Source of the DNA: Nocardioides sp. WS12
Lineage (GTDB): Bacteria; Actinomycetota; Actinomycetes; Propionibacteriales; Nocardioidaceae
Direction: 5' to 3'
DNA: 64,000 nt
Assembly: GCF_014108865.1 (NCBI RefSeq)
Contig: NZ_CP053928.1
Location: forward strand, 1,550,001-1,614,000
In this document: one piece after another, positions 17,966-27,224 of the stretch
Layout: each line of letters opens with the position of its first letter
Numbering within the stretch: the stretch's first letter is position 1
Made by a program: the position numbers and the translations under genes
Notes under the pieces: model-generated
Seen by the model: only the letters and a program-made list of their open reading frames with translations
What the model was told of the DNA's origin: nothing
Databases searched by the model: none

Positions 17966-19245
17966 GCAACCGTCCCGTCCACCGCGATGTCGCCCGCAAG
18001 GTCGTCGTCGGCGTGGCCATGATCCTCGCCCTCGTCGTGGTCGGGTGGATCGGCGGCATCGTCCAGACCGGCGGCGCTCTCCCGGGCAAGCGCTACACCG
18101 AGGTGAAGGCACAGTTCGAGAGCGTCGGCATCCTCAAGACCGGCAAGGACGTCAAGCAGGACGGCTTGCGTGTCGGCACCGTCAGCAAGATCGAGTACGT
18201 CGACGGCGTGGCCGAAGTGACGCTGCGACTCGACGGCAAGGTCGACGTCTACCAGGACGCCACCGCCTTCGTGGGTAACACCTCGGCGCTCGGCAAGAAG
18301 TACCTCGGCTTCGACCCGGGCACGCCCCAGGCCGGGGAACTCGGCGAGCAAGTGATCGCTCTCGAGGCCACCAAGAGCTCCACCTCCCTTGAGGACGTGC
18401 TCTCGGCCCTCGACCCGAAAACCCGTGCCTCGCTGCAGAAGGCTGTGGGGGAGCTCGCTGTGGGCACGACCGGTCACGGCGAGGACCTGAACGCAGTCCT
18501 GGCCGCTGCGCCCCACCTGCTCAAGGACCTCGAGACCGTGATGGAGGCTGCTGGGAGCGACCAGACCGACATTGCTGGCCTGCTGATCAGTGCGGACCGC
18601 CTGGTCAACCGGTTCAACGGACGCACCGATGAGATCAAGGGTCTGGTCGAGAACGCTGACCGGACCGTGCAGGCGCTGGGTGTCGACAACGGCAAGCCGC
18701 TCGAGGAGACGATCGCCAGGCTCCCGGCCGCACTCACGACGGTCGAGACGGCGCTGGACGACCTCTACGCACCGCTCGGAGACGCCGAGGTTGCCCTGAG
18801 GGATCTCGAGCCCGGCGCCCGCGCGCTGGGTGGTGCCACCCCCGACCTTCGCGCCTTCCTCCGGGATTCGCCGGACACCCTCGACAAGGTCCCCGGCGTG
18901 GCCAAGGCCGCTGACCCGGCCCTGTCGTCGTTGACGGAGACCCTGGTGGACGCCCGGCCGTTGCTCGACCCCCTGAAGTCCTCGGTCAACAGCCTGGAGC
19001 ACCTGCTGTACCGCTTCGTGCCGTACACGAACGACGCTGCGCGGTTCTTCGCCCAGAACGATCTCCTCGAGGGAATCCTGGACGGCGACCCGAACCAGCA
19101 CTACTTCGCCGCGCAGTTGACCGGCGTCGGCCTGTTCAGCGTCGCCGGCCTGTCGGACCCGCTCTACCGGTCCGAGCCCTATCCCTGCCCCGGCACGTCC
19201 TACAACCACGCCACGGTCACCGACTGCAGCGGAGGAGCCAACTGA
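17962..19245 (+). CDS. Mce family protein, third of six (MceC position)
   Basis: 427 residues from the GTG at 17962 (GGAGGAAACA site, GTGA overlap). Anchor about 14-34, MCE domain about 45-125 (GKDVKQDGLRVGTVSKIEY, GKKYLGFDPG), helical domain to about 345, then a conserved-looking tail with YRFVPYTNDAARFFAQN and two cysteines (PYPCPG, TDCSGG). No lipobox. The next start overlaps its stop by one base. Confidence 0.92.
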   Translation: MSNRPVHRDVARKVVVGVAMILALVVVGWIGGIVQTGGALPGKRYTEVKAQFESVGILKTGKDVKQDGLRVGTVSKIEYVDGVAEVTLRLDGKVDVYQDATAFVGNTSALGKKYLGFDPGTPQAGELGEQVIALEATKSSTSLEDVLSALDPKTRASLQKAVGELAVGTTGHGEDLNAVLAAAPHLLKDLETVMEAAGSDQTDIAGLLISADRLVNRFNGRTDEIKGLVENADRTVQALGVDNGKPLEETIARLPAALTTVETALDDLYAPLGDAEVALRDLEPGARALGGATPDLRAFLRDSPDTLDKVPGVAKAADPALSSLTETLVDARPLLDPLKSSVNSLEHLLYRFVPYTNDAARFFAQNDLLEGILDGDPNQHYFAAQLTGVGLFSVAGLSDPLYRSEPYPCPGTSYNHATVTDCSGGAN

Positions 19246-20639
19246 TGTCCAGGCGTCATCCAGCACCCGAGCTCGGAGCGGGCGCAGCGGCCAAGGCTGC
19301 GTACGCGAAGGGCCGCAACTTCAGGCTGGGAGTGCAGTTCTACGTGCTGCTGGTCCTGGTGCTGGGCCTGCTCGCGGCCAAGGCCGAGATCACGTCGTAC
19401 TTCGCGGGCGGCCGCGAAATCTCGGCCGAGTTCGCCGACAGCTACAAGCTGCGGGCCCACGACTCGACGGTCAAGATCGCTGGCCTCACGGTCGGCACCG
19501 TCACCGACATCAACCGCACCGACGAGGGCACCGTCATCGTGAAGATGAAGGTCGAGGAGAAGGCTCTGGAGACGGTGGGTTCCCAGCCGATCGCCCGGAT
19601 CGAGCCGCGCACCTTGCTCGGCGGTCGGTACGCCGTCGAACTGAATGCTGGAGGCCCCGAGGGCAACTTCGATGGCGAGATCCCCCTGGCCCGCACCTCC
19701 GCGCCGGTGGAGCTGGACCGGATCGCCGAGGCGCTGCCCGCCACGGCGCGCGAAGCCCTGCAGGGGTTGAGCGGTTCTGCGGCAGCCACGCTGGAGCAGA
19801 GCGACGACGAGCTCAACGCCCTGCTCGAGACCGCGCCCGATGTCCTCGACCCCGGTGCGGACGTGGTGAAGGCGGCCCGCGGGACGCGGCCGGACGCGGA
19901 TCTGCCGGCCCTGGTGGCGGACCTCAACACGACGGCCGACGTGTTGACGCGGCGCGACGGACAGCTCAAGGACATCGCGCGCAACCTCAACGTCGCGAGT
20001 GGCGTCCTCGCGGAGCGGCGGGGCGAGCTCTCCGAGACGCTGGCCAACCTGCCGGCAACGATCCACCAGACCCGACTGGGCCTCACCGGCCTGAGCAACA
20101 CGGTGACGGAGCTCGAGAGCACTGCGGCCGACCTGCGGCCCTCCGCCCCCGAGATCGCGAACCTGATCGAGGAACTGGATCCGCTGTTGAAGGACGCCGG
20201 ACCGCTGATGGCCGACCTCAAACCCCTGCTGCGTGACGCGCGTCCCGCGGTGCAGGACCTGGTCCCGACGGCCACCCGCGCGACCGGAGTCCTGAAGAAC
20301 CTGCATGGCCCCGTCCTCGACCGGGTCAACGGACCCGTGTCGAAGTTCGTGCTCAGCCCGTGGAAGGGCGAGGGCAAGTACGAAGGAGGTGGCGGCGGCT
20401 ACCTCGCTGACCACAAGTTCTACGAGGAGCTGGCCTACATGGCAACCAACGTCGACCGCGCGTCGATGTCCCAGGACCAGCGTGGTTCCACGCTGGCGTT
20501 CCAGGCGGGCGTCGGTCTGAACTCGCTCTCGGGGCTCCCCTTCGACCTGGACAGCCTGGTCACGCTGGCGCTGGACCAGGCAGGCATCACCGGCGCGCTG
20601 CGCTCGTCGGTCTTCGAGAACCTGGGGCTCGTGCCGTGA
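19245..20639 (+). CDS. Mce family protein, fourth of six (MceD position)
   Basis: 464 residues, ATG sharing one base with the previous stop, GGAGGAG site upstream. A polar 28-residue N-terminus, anchor about 29-46, MCE domain about 55-132 (DSTVKIAGLTVGTVTDINR, GGRYAVELNAGG), then helical repeats and a C-terminal region with a Gly-rich patch (KYEGGGGGYLADHKF). Predicted subunit of the same lipid tunnel. Confidence 0.92.
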   Translation: MSRRHPAPELGAGAAAKAAYAKGRNFRLGVQFYVLLVLVLGLLAAKAEITSYFAGGREISAEFADSYKLRAHDSTVKIAGLTVGTVTDINRTDEGTVIVKMKVEEKALETVGSQPIARIEPRTLLGGRYAVELNAGGPEGNFDGEIPLARTSAPVELDRIAEALPATAREALQGLSGSAAATLEQSDDELNALLETAPDVLDPGADVVKAARGTRPDADLPALVADLNTTADVLTRRDGQLKDIARNLNVASGVLAERRGELSETLANLPATIHQTRLGLTGLSNTVTELESTAADLRPSAPEIANLIEELDPLLKDAGPLMADLKPLLRDARPAVQDLVPTATRATGVLKNLHGPVLDRVNGPVSKFVLSPWKGEGKYEGGGGGYLADHKFYEELAYMATNVDRASMSQDQRGSTLAFQAGVGLNSLSGLPFDLDSLVTLALDQAGITGALRSSVFENLGLVP

Positions 20640-21856
20640 TGAAGTTCGAGACCGCTGTCGAGCGGATGAAGAACACGCCCGGCCTGGGCCGCGACGTCGT
20701 ACTGCTCGTGTCGCTGTTGGTGGCCGGAGTGGTCGTGATGACCTACATCTTCGGGCAGTACAAGGTCATCAAGCCGTGGGACGACACCTACAAGTTCGCG
20801 GCCGAGTTCGACGAGGCACCCGCGATCCAGCTGGCCAGCCGCCAAGAGGTTCGGATCGCCGGCGTCACCGTCGGCCGGGTCACCGACGCTGCGCCGACCA
20901 ACGGTGGCAACGCGCGGCTGACCTTCACTCTGGACGAGGGCCACGAGGTCTACCGGAACGCGAAGCTCGTGCTGCGCTCGAAGACACCGCTCAACGTCAT
21001 GTACGTGATGCTCGACCCGGGCGATCCGTCAGCGGGCAAGCTGTCCGACGGCGGCGTGATCCCGGTGTCGCAGACCCAGCGGGTCGTGCAGCCCTACGAA
21101 CTTCTGGACGAACTCGATGACCGGGCACGGGCCGCCCTGACCGATCTGGTCACCCAGGCCGACGTCGCTCTGGCATCGGCCCCGACCGATCTGGCCCCGG
21201 GCCTCAAGGCCACGGACAAGGCGGCCGTCAACTTCACGGGAGTCGTCGAGGCGCTGCAGACGCGTCGGGCGAACCTGAGTCACCTCGTCACGTCCGTGGC
21301 CCAGATCGCGACAGCCGCCGGCGAGGACGACAAGCGGCTCGATGAACTGGTGATTGCGCTTCAGGACACGCTCGCCGTGGTCAGCGCCCGGGACGCCGAA
21401 CTCAGCACCTCGCTGGCCCGTCTGCCCGGTGTCACCAGCACTCTGCGCAACGCGATGTCCGACGCGAAGAAGCTCACCGACGAGCTCAGCCCGGTGCTGC
21501 GCAAGTTGCACGACTCGGCTGAGGAACTGCCCGGCACGATCAAGGACCTGTCGAAGACGGTCAGCAATGCCCGGGACCTGGTTGCCAAGGCCGGCCCCGT
21601 CGTCCGTGAGGCGCGACCAGTCGTCGCCGACCTGCGACCGCTCACCCGCAATCTCAACTCGGCTCTGGCCGACCTGAGCCCGGTCGTGGCCAACCTGCCG
21701 CAGGCCACCCAGCGCCTTGTGCCGTGGCTCGATGACCTCGGTGGCTTCGTCTACAACACGTCCTCCTCCTTCAGCCTCGGTGACGTCAACGGTGGCCTCG
21801 GCCGCGCCAACGTCGTCGTGAAGGTCACCGATCCCACCGGAGGTGGTCTGTCGTGA
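20636..21856 (+). CDS. Mce family protein, fifth of six (MceE position, no lipobox)
   Basis: 406 residues; GTG at 20636 overlaps the previous stop, and an ATG follows directly. Anchor about 20-40 (VVLLVSLLVAGVVVMTYIFG), MCE domain about 50-130 (RQEVRIAGVTVGRVTDA, LNVMYVMLDPGD), helical domain to about 375. The fifth MCE gene is normally a lipoprotein; here the N-terminus has no Cys at all, so it is an ordinary signal anchor. Confidence 0.9.
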   Translation: MMKFETAVERMKNTPGLGRDVVLLVSLLVAGVVVMTYIFGQYKVIKPWDDTYKFAAEFDEAPAIQLASRQEVRIAGVTVGRVTDAAPTNGGNARLTFTLDEGHEVYRNAKLVLRSKTPLNVMYVMLDPGDPSAGKLSDGGVIPVSQTQRVVQPYELLDELDDRARAALTDLVTQADVALASAPTDLAPGLKATDKAAVNFTGVVEALQTRRANLSHLVTSVAQIATAAGEDDKRLDELVIALQDTLAVVSARDAELSTSLARLPGVTSTLRNAMSDAKKLTDELSPVLRKLHDSAEELPGTIKDLSKTVSNARDLVAKAGPVVREARPVVADLRPLTRNLNSALADLSPVVANLPQATQRLVPWLDDLGGFVYNTSSSFSLGDVNGGLGRANVVVKVTDPTGGGLS

Positions 21857-23187
21857 GCCCCAGTGCAGCAGTGAAGAGCGGCCTCGGAGCCGTCGCCACG
21901 GACCCGCGTCTTCGCACGGTCGTCCTGTTCACCCTCGCCTGTGCCGTCGGCTTCGGCTTCCTCTGGGTCAAGGCCGGTGGGCAGATCCCGATCGTCGCCG
22001 ATCGTGGTGGCTACGAGATCACGTTCCAGTCGCAGGACATCAAGAACCTCAAGGAGTTCGGTGAGGTCCGCATCGCCGGCGTTCGCGTCGGGCGGGTCGA
22101 GTCGACCGAGCACGAGGGCGACACCGTCAAGGTCACGATCAGCGTCGAGGAGCAGGCCGCGCCACTGCACGAGGGCGCCAACGTCCGGATCGGTGTGAAG
22201 TCGCTGGTCGGTTCCTCGTTCGTGGAGGTGATCGACGGTGACGGTTCCGAACTCGAGGACCAGACCGTTCTCGACCGTGCCGCAGTCACACCTTCGGTCG
22301 ACGTCGACGAACTGCTCGACACGCTCGACGAGCCCACCCGGGCGCACCTGAGCAGTGCCGTCCAGGCGCTCGACACAGCCACCCGCGGACGTGGCGCCGA
22401 CCTTGACGGGTTGATGACCGGGCTCGGACACGTCGGGACCGAGGGCAGCACCGTGCTCGACGCCCTCGCCAAGCAGAGCGACGACCTCCAGAAGCTCAGC
22501 GTCGAGGCACGGCTCCTCCTTGATGCCCTTGATTCCGGCCAGGGCCAGATCGTGGGCCTGGTCAGCGATGCTCAGGAACTCACCCAGGTCACCGCCGACA
22601 ACCAGGTCAAGATCGAGGAGACGGTCCGGCTCTTGCCGTCGGTCGTCGCGAACGTCGACACTGCGGCCGGCAAGCTCAGCGAGCTCAGCGTCCCGCTGAC
22701 CCCGATCGCCGCCGATCTTCGTGCCGCGTCGCCGTACCTGTCGCGGGCACTGACCAACCTGCGCCCGGTCTCCCGCGACCTGCGTGCCCTGCTGCCGGAC
22801 CTGGACGGTGTCCTCGCTTCGGCGCCGGCCACGCTCACCAAGGTCAAGCCCTTCGGGACGACCGTGCAGGACCTGGTGCCCGATGCCCAGAAGACGCTGG
22901 CCGATGTCCAGCCGATGCTGAGCTACCTGGCGCCGTACGGCCTCGACCTGGGGGCCTTGTTCGCCAGCTTCGGCGGATCCTTCGACGTCCGCGCCGAGGA
23001 CGGCATCATCCCGATCCGTCTGACCGCCACCGCTGAAGGCCCGGGAACGGTGCGCGGAAACCCGCTCAAGATCGTCTCGAGCGAGACCGGTGGCCTGATG
23101 TGGAACAACCCGTACCCGCTGCCGGGCAACGTCGACGAGCCCCGGCCGTTCGGCAAGGGTGACTACCCGCGGGTCGAGAAGCGCTGA
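21853..23187 (+). CDS. Mce family protein, sixth of six (MceF position)
   Basis: 444 residues, GTG overlapping the previous stop, GGAGGT upstream. Anchor about 22-38, MCE domain about 45-130 (FGEVRIAGVRVGRVEST, GSSFVEVIDGDG), helical domain to about 360, then a tail ending in a conserved-looking WNNPYPLPGN segment and RVEKR. No lipobox. The transporter gene starts 3 bases after the stop. Confidence 0.92.
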   Translation: MSPSAAVKSGLGAVATDPRLRTVVLFTLACAVGFGFLWVKAGGQIPIVADRGGYEITFQSQDIKNLKEFGEVRIAGVRVGRVESTEHEGDTVKVTISVEEQAAPLHEGANVRIGVKSLVGSSFVEVIDGDGSELEDQTVLDRAAVTPSVDVDELLDTLDEPTRAHLSSAVQALDTATRGRGADLDGLMTGLGHVGTEGSTVLDALAKQSDDLQKLSVEARLLLDALDSGQGQIVGLVSDAQELTQVTADNQVKIEETVRLLPSVVANVDTAAGKLSELSVPLTPIAADLRAASPYLSRALTNLRPVSRDLRALLPDLDGVLASAPATLTKVKPFGTTVQDLVPDAQKTLADVQPMLSYLAPYGLDLGALFASFGGSFDVRAEDGIIPIRLTATAEGPGTVRGNPLKIVSSETGGLMWNNPYPLPGNVDEPRPFGKGDYPRVEKR

Positions 23188-23190
23188 GCC

Positions 23191-25485
23191 GTGCTGGAGC
23201 GAAGCGGTGACACCGGATCCCGGCAGCGTCGTCAGTGGGCGGCGTTGCTGGGGGCGGTCGCCCTCGGCGCGGTGATCGTGCTCGGCCTGTTGCGGGTCGA
23301 GATCGACACCAGCACCTCTTCGTTCCTGCCCGCGGGGGACCCGGTCGAGAAGGCGCTCGCCGCCAAGTCCGACGACTTCGGGGGCGATCCCGTCATCGTC
23401 ATCCTGGAGACCAGCGAGCCCCGCGCCCTCTTCAACGACCCGGAGGCGCTGGTGCACCTGGTCGGCCTCGAGGGCCAACTGGCCAACCTGCCGGACGTCG
23501 CCGCGGTCTATGGCCCGGGCACCGTGCTGAACCAGACCGCCGGGGCGGCGCAGGACATGCTCGCCCAGATCTCCGGTCGACGCGACGGCTACCGCCAGGA
23601 AGTCATGGCGACGGCCCGCGAGCGCGGGATCCCCGAGAGCAAGGTCAAGGAACTGGGCGAGGCCGCGCTGGCCCGCTTCGACGAACGCTACGGCGCCCTG
23701 ATGGTGCAGGGTTTGCCGGCCGGCCTGCCGACGCTGAAGAACCCGCGGTTCGTACAGACCGTCCTCTTCGAGGAGGAGAACCTCGACGTCCGGCCACAGT
23801 GGCGCTACCTGTTGCCGTCCGCGAACAGCGTCACCGTCCTGGTGCGCCCCCGGGCCGGTCTGGACGCCGACGGGACCGCGCGGCTGGTCGACGGCGTGCG
23901 GTCGGCCGTCAAGGACGTCGAAATCGAGCTCAGCCGGAGCACCGTGACCGGCGCTCCCGTGGTCGCCGCGGGCCTGGCCGACCGCGGACGGGCCGAGCTC
24001 CCCGTGCTGGGTGCCGTGGCCGTCGGTGCCGTCGGCCTCATCTTCCTGGTGGTGGGCTGGACCTCCCGGCGCCGTTCGCGCCTCCGGCCCACCGCTGCGG
24101 CCCTCGTTGGTACGGCGGCCACCCTGTCCGGCTTCGGATGGGCCGGCCAGCCGCTTTCGCTCGGCGTGGTGGCGTTCCTGCCGATCCTGCTCGGCATCGG
24201 CAGCGACTTCCCGCTCTATCTCTCACGGGGCAAGTCCAATCGGGCCGTCCTGATCACGGCGCTGGCCGCCATGCTCGGCTTCGGTTCGCTGGCCCTGTCG
24301 CCGCTCCCGTTCGTCCGGGAACTGGGCATCGCCCTGGCAGTGGGCATCCTGCTCACGGTGGCGACGGCCCTCGCAGTCCGCTGGCACTTCGGTCCGGTCC
24401 CGGATCCCGCACCGTCGAAGGTCGTGTCCGTTGACCGTCCCGGCTTCGCCTGGCCGCGAGCCGGCCTGGGCCGCGTCATCGTGACGGCGTTCCTCGTGGG
24501 CAGCGCCGGCCTCGGCTGGGTCGCCCTGTCGGGTCTCGCCGTCGAGGCCCAGCCCGACGAACTGGCCGCCGGGCTCCCCGAACTCGACGACGCCCAGTAC
24601 GCCGAGGACCTGCTCGGGTCGGCGGGGGAGGTGAGCCTCGTGATCAGGGCCGACGACGTCACCTCGCCGGAGGTCCTGGCCTGGAGCCAGCAGGCCCAGA
24701 CCCGGATCGTCACGGAACTTGGTGACCGCGTGCACCCGGTCCTCAGCGTCGCGGACCTGCTCCGCTTCCTCGGCGCCGAACCCACGGCGGACCAGATCAA
24801 GGCAGCCGTGGCCGTGATGCCGCGCTACCTGTCGTCGGCGGTGCTCCGCTCCGACCGCGCCGAGGGCGTCGTGGTGCTGGCCGTCGAGTTCGACGACGTG
24901 GCCGAACTCGGAGATCTCCTCGACGACCTGGACCGCGCGGTCGGCACTCCGCCCGACGGGGTCGAGGTCGACACCGTCGGTCTCCCGGTGTCCGCTGCCC
25001 GCGGCCTCGAGCTGGTCGGCGAGGGACGGTTGTGGATCAACCTCGCGGGCATCGGCCTCGCCGGCGCTGCGATCTGGATCGGACTCCGGTCCCGCGACGA
25101 TGCCCTCCGGGCCGTGCTGACGGTCGTTGTCTCGACCGGATGGGTCGCACTCCTGGCGGCCGCGACCACCGGCTCCCTCAACCCGCTCACCATCGCGCTC
25201 GGTTCGCTGGTGACGGCCACTGGTTGCGAGTTCTCGGTGATGTTGCGGCGTGGAGCCGATCTGCGTGCCGTCGGAACCGCGGCCCTGGCCGGGACCACCG
25301 GCTACCTGGTGCTCGCACTCTCGGAGCTGGCCGTCCTGCGCGACTTCGGGCTCCTGCTTGCCGGTGGTGTGGTGTGTTCCTTCGTGGCCGCGCTGGTGGT
25401 CGACCGGGTGGTCCTGCCGGAGACCCGCGAAGACACCGTCCCGGTCGTCGTACCCGAGAATGAACTGGTGGTGGTGTCGTCGTGA
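23191..25485 (+). CDS. MMPL/RND-family transporter
   Basis: 764 residues, GTG start. RND-like architecture in two repeats: helix 1 (about 17-37), a large extracytoplasmic loop to about 265, then a bundle of helices (about 270-395), helix 7 (about 425-450), a second loop, and a second helix bundle (about 610-745). Motifs such as LPILLGIGSDFPLYL and GSLVTATGCEFSVML occupy the places of the proton-relay helices, with Asp in the first and Glu in the second. Related to MmpL/HpnN lipid exporters. It sits directly after six MCE genes, so it probably moves lipid to or from the Mce system; direction is unknown. Confidence 0.88.
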   Translation: MLERSGDTGSRQRRQWAALLGAVALGAVIVLGLLRVEIDTSTSSFLPAGDPVEKALAAKSDDFGGDPVIVILETSEPRALFNDPEALVHLVGLEGQLANLPDVAAVYGPGTVLNQTAGAAQDMLAQISGRRDGYRQEVMATARERGIPESKVKELGEAALARFDERYGALMVQGLPAGLPTLKNPRFVQTVLFEEENLDVRPQWRYLLPSANSVTVLVRPRAGLDADGTARLVDGVRSAVKDVEIELSRSTVTGAPVVAAGLADRGRAELPVLGAVAVGAVGLIFLVVGWTSRRRSRLRPTAAALVGTAATLSGFGWAGQPLSLGVVAFLPILLGIGSDFPLYLSRGKSNRAVLITALAAMLGFGSLALSPLPFVRELGIALAVGILLTVATALAVRWHFGPVPDPAPSKVVSVDRPGFAWPRAGLGRVIVTAFLVGSAGLGWVALSGLAVEAQPDELAAGLPELDDAQYAEDLLGSAGEVSLVIRADDVTSPEVLAWSQQAQTRIVTELGDRVHPVLSVADLLRFLGAEPTADQIKAAVAVMPRYLSSAVLRSDRAEGVVVLAVEFDDVAELGDLLDDLDRAVGTPPDGVEVDTVGLPVSAARGLELVGEGRLWINLAGIGLAGAAIWIGLRSRDDALRAVLTVVVSTGWVALLAAATTGSLNPLTIALGSLVTATGCEFSVMLRRGADLRAVGTAALAGTTGYLVLALSELAVLRDFGLLLAGGVVCSFVAALVVDRVVLPETREDTVPVVVPENELVVVSS

Positions 25486-26570
25486 TCGACAAGCTCAAGC
25501 AGGTGCTCAGCACCCCTCGCGGCCGGCTGGTCGCAGGCATCCTGGTCGTTGCCCTGGCCGGGGCTGGAGTCGCCTTCGGGGTGACGCGGGCCGACGACCT
25601 GCCCGAGGACGCTGCGTTCCGCTACGGCGACCGCGTGGTCACCACGACCCAGCTCGACGACCGCCTCGAGGTCCTCGAGGCGTTGTACGGCGTCAAGCGC
25701 CCCGACGACGCGGACAAGAAGGACGACTTCAACCGCGACTCAGCGAAGTCGATGGTCGTGAGCCTGGTGCTCGCCGACGCGGCGGCGAAGCGTGACATCG
25801 TGATCTCGGACAAGGAAGCGCAGACCGAGCTCGACAAGCTCATCGACCAGCAGCTCACCGGCGGGCGCGACGCGTTCGTCGAGTTCCTCTCGACCAGCGG
25901 GATCTCCGAGCGCGACGTGCTCGACGAGATCCGGGCACAGCTGGCCACCTCCCGCCTCGTCGACGAGGTCACCGCTGACGTCCCCGAGGCGACCGAGGCC
26001 GAGGCGCAGAAGAAGTACGACGACAACGAGGGCGACATGGTCACCCCTGAAGGTCGCCAGCTCGTCAACGTCGTCGTCGAGACCCGCGCCGACGCGGACC
26101 GCGTGGCCCGCCTGGCCGGCAAGTCCGGCAAGCTCAGCACCCTCGCCGCGACCTGGTCGCTCGACGGCAGCACCAAGGACGATGGGGGTCGACTCGGCCT
26201 CGTCACCGCCGACCAGTTGGAGGACGGCTACGGGAAGATCGCCTTCTCCGCGGCGGCTGGGGAGATCTTCGGCCCGGTGAAGACCAGCTACGGCTGGAAC
26301 GTCGGCCAGGTCGTGGAAGTCGTGAAGGCTCGGCCAGTGAGCTTCACGGATGTGAAGGCCGAGATCATCGACCGCCTCTCGGCCGAGGCGCGCCTGAAGG
26401 TATGGCGGGACTTCCTCGCCAAGGAACTGAAGGGCGCCGACGTCGAGTACGCCGACGGGTACCTCCCGGACGACCCGACGGCGCCGCCCGCGAACTCCAC
26501 CCCGACCCCTGCTGCAGACCCGCCTGCTTCCGGGGCCCCGGCAACCGAGACGCCCGCACCGACGGAGTGA
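25482..26570 (+). CDS. membrane-anchored parvulin-type peptidyl-prolyl isomerase (SurA/PpiC-like)
   Basis: 362 residues, GTG overlapping the MMPL stop (GTGA). Anchor about 18-35, a SurA_N-like helical chaperone region about 55-180 (DRVVTTTQLDDRLEVLE, SDKEAQTELDKLI), a PpiC rotamase-like domain about 185-290 (EGRQLVNVVVETRADADRVA, DDGGRLGLVTADQLEDGYG, FGPVKTSYGWNVGQV), and a Pro/Thr/Ala-rich tail from about 333. Likely an extracytoplasmic foldase for the Mce or MMPL proteins made from the same message. Last gene of the operon; the convergent TetR gene stops on the adjacent base. Confidence 0.85.
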   Translation: MIDKLKQVLSTPRGRLVAGILVVALAGAGVAFGVTRADDLPEDAAFRYGDRVVTTTQLDDRLEVLEALYGVKRPDDADKKDDFNRDSAKSMVVSLVLADAAAKRDIVISDKEAQTELDKLIDQQLTGGRDAFVEFLSTSGISERDVLDEIRAQLATSRLVDEVTADVPEATEAEAQKKYDDNEGDMVTPEGRQLVNVVVETRADADRVARLAGKSGKLSTLAATWSLDGSTKDDGGRLGLVTADQLEDGYGKIAFSAAAGEIFGPVKTSYGWNVGQVVEVVKARPVSFTDVKAEIIDRLSAEARLKVWRDFLAKELKGADVEYADGYLPDDPTAPPANSTPTPAADPPASGAPATETPAPTE

Positions 26571-27194
26571 TCAGCCGCCCAGCCCGTGCCGGAGCAGGTG
26601 CCGGGTCTGGGCGACGACCTTCGCGACCGAGGAGCGGCCGGGCGCCCACCAGTCCATGGCGCTGTTGAGGGCACCGATCGCCAGATGCCTCGCGATGGCG
26701 AGGTCGACCGTTGTGTCCAGCAGACCGGCCTTCTGTGCCTCGCGCAATTGGGTGGCCCACAGGCGCTGGTAGCGCTGCATCACCGCGACGTGGCGCAGCT
26801 CGATCCCGTCGGGGAACTGCTCCGCGTTGCGGAGCACCGCGCGTGCGTAGTCGGGTGCCGTCATCGTGAAGCGGATGTGGGCTTCGGCGAGGGCATCGAT
26901 GTGATCGAGCGGGCTCGCGTCGGCCGGGAGTGCTGCGATCGCTTCGTTGACCTGGTCGATCAGAGTGTTCGCCCCCGCGGCAGCGACCTCCTCGATGAGG
27001 TCCTCCCGGCTGGCGAAGTAGTAGTAGATCGCCGGGGCCTGGATGTCCGCCTCGCGGGCGACGTCGGTCAACTTGGTGCCGGAGTACCCCTCGCGGGCGA
27101 GAACACGGGCCGCGGCGTCGAGCACCCGGGCCCGGGTCGCCTCGGACTTCGCCGTCGATGTCCGATCAGCTCGTCCGCCACCCTTGCCCGCCAT
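26571..27194 (-). CDS. TetR-family regulator
   Basis: 207 residues. N-terminal HTH about 20-65 (RVLDAAARVLAREGYSGTKL, then IQAPAIYYYFASREDLIEEV) and a TetR C-terminal ligand domain ending in an MDWWAPG motif also seen in the double TetR at 28222 (EWWHPG), so these regulators are close relatives. It is the last gene of a minus-strand set with the AveC-like gene 30 bases upstream. Ligand probably an acyl-CoA or lipid (inference from context). Confidence 0.9.
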   Translation of the reverse strand: MAGKGGGRADRTSTAKSEATRARVLDAAARVLAREGYSGTKLTDVAREADIQAPAIYYYFASREDLIEEVAAAGANTLIDQVNEAIAALPADASPLDHIDALAEAHIRFTMTAPDYARAVLRNAEQFPDGIELRHVAVMQRYQRLWATQLREAQKAGLLDTTVDLAIARHLAIGALNSAMDWWAPGRSSVAKVVAQTRHLLRHGLGG

Positions 27195-27224
27195 GCCCGA
27201 AGTCTAGGGACGCCGGACAGGCGG

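Noticed and set aside
15479-18112. Very long minus-strand frame opposite the mce genes
   Set aside because: Low-complexity shadow of three overlapping Mce genes; no ribosome site or motif.
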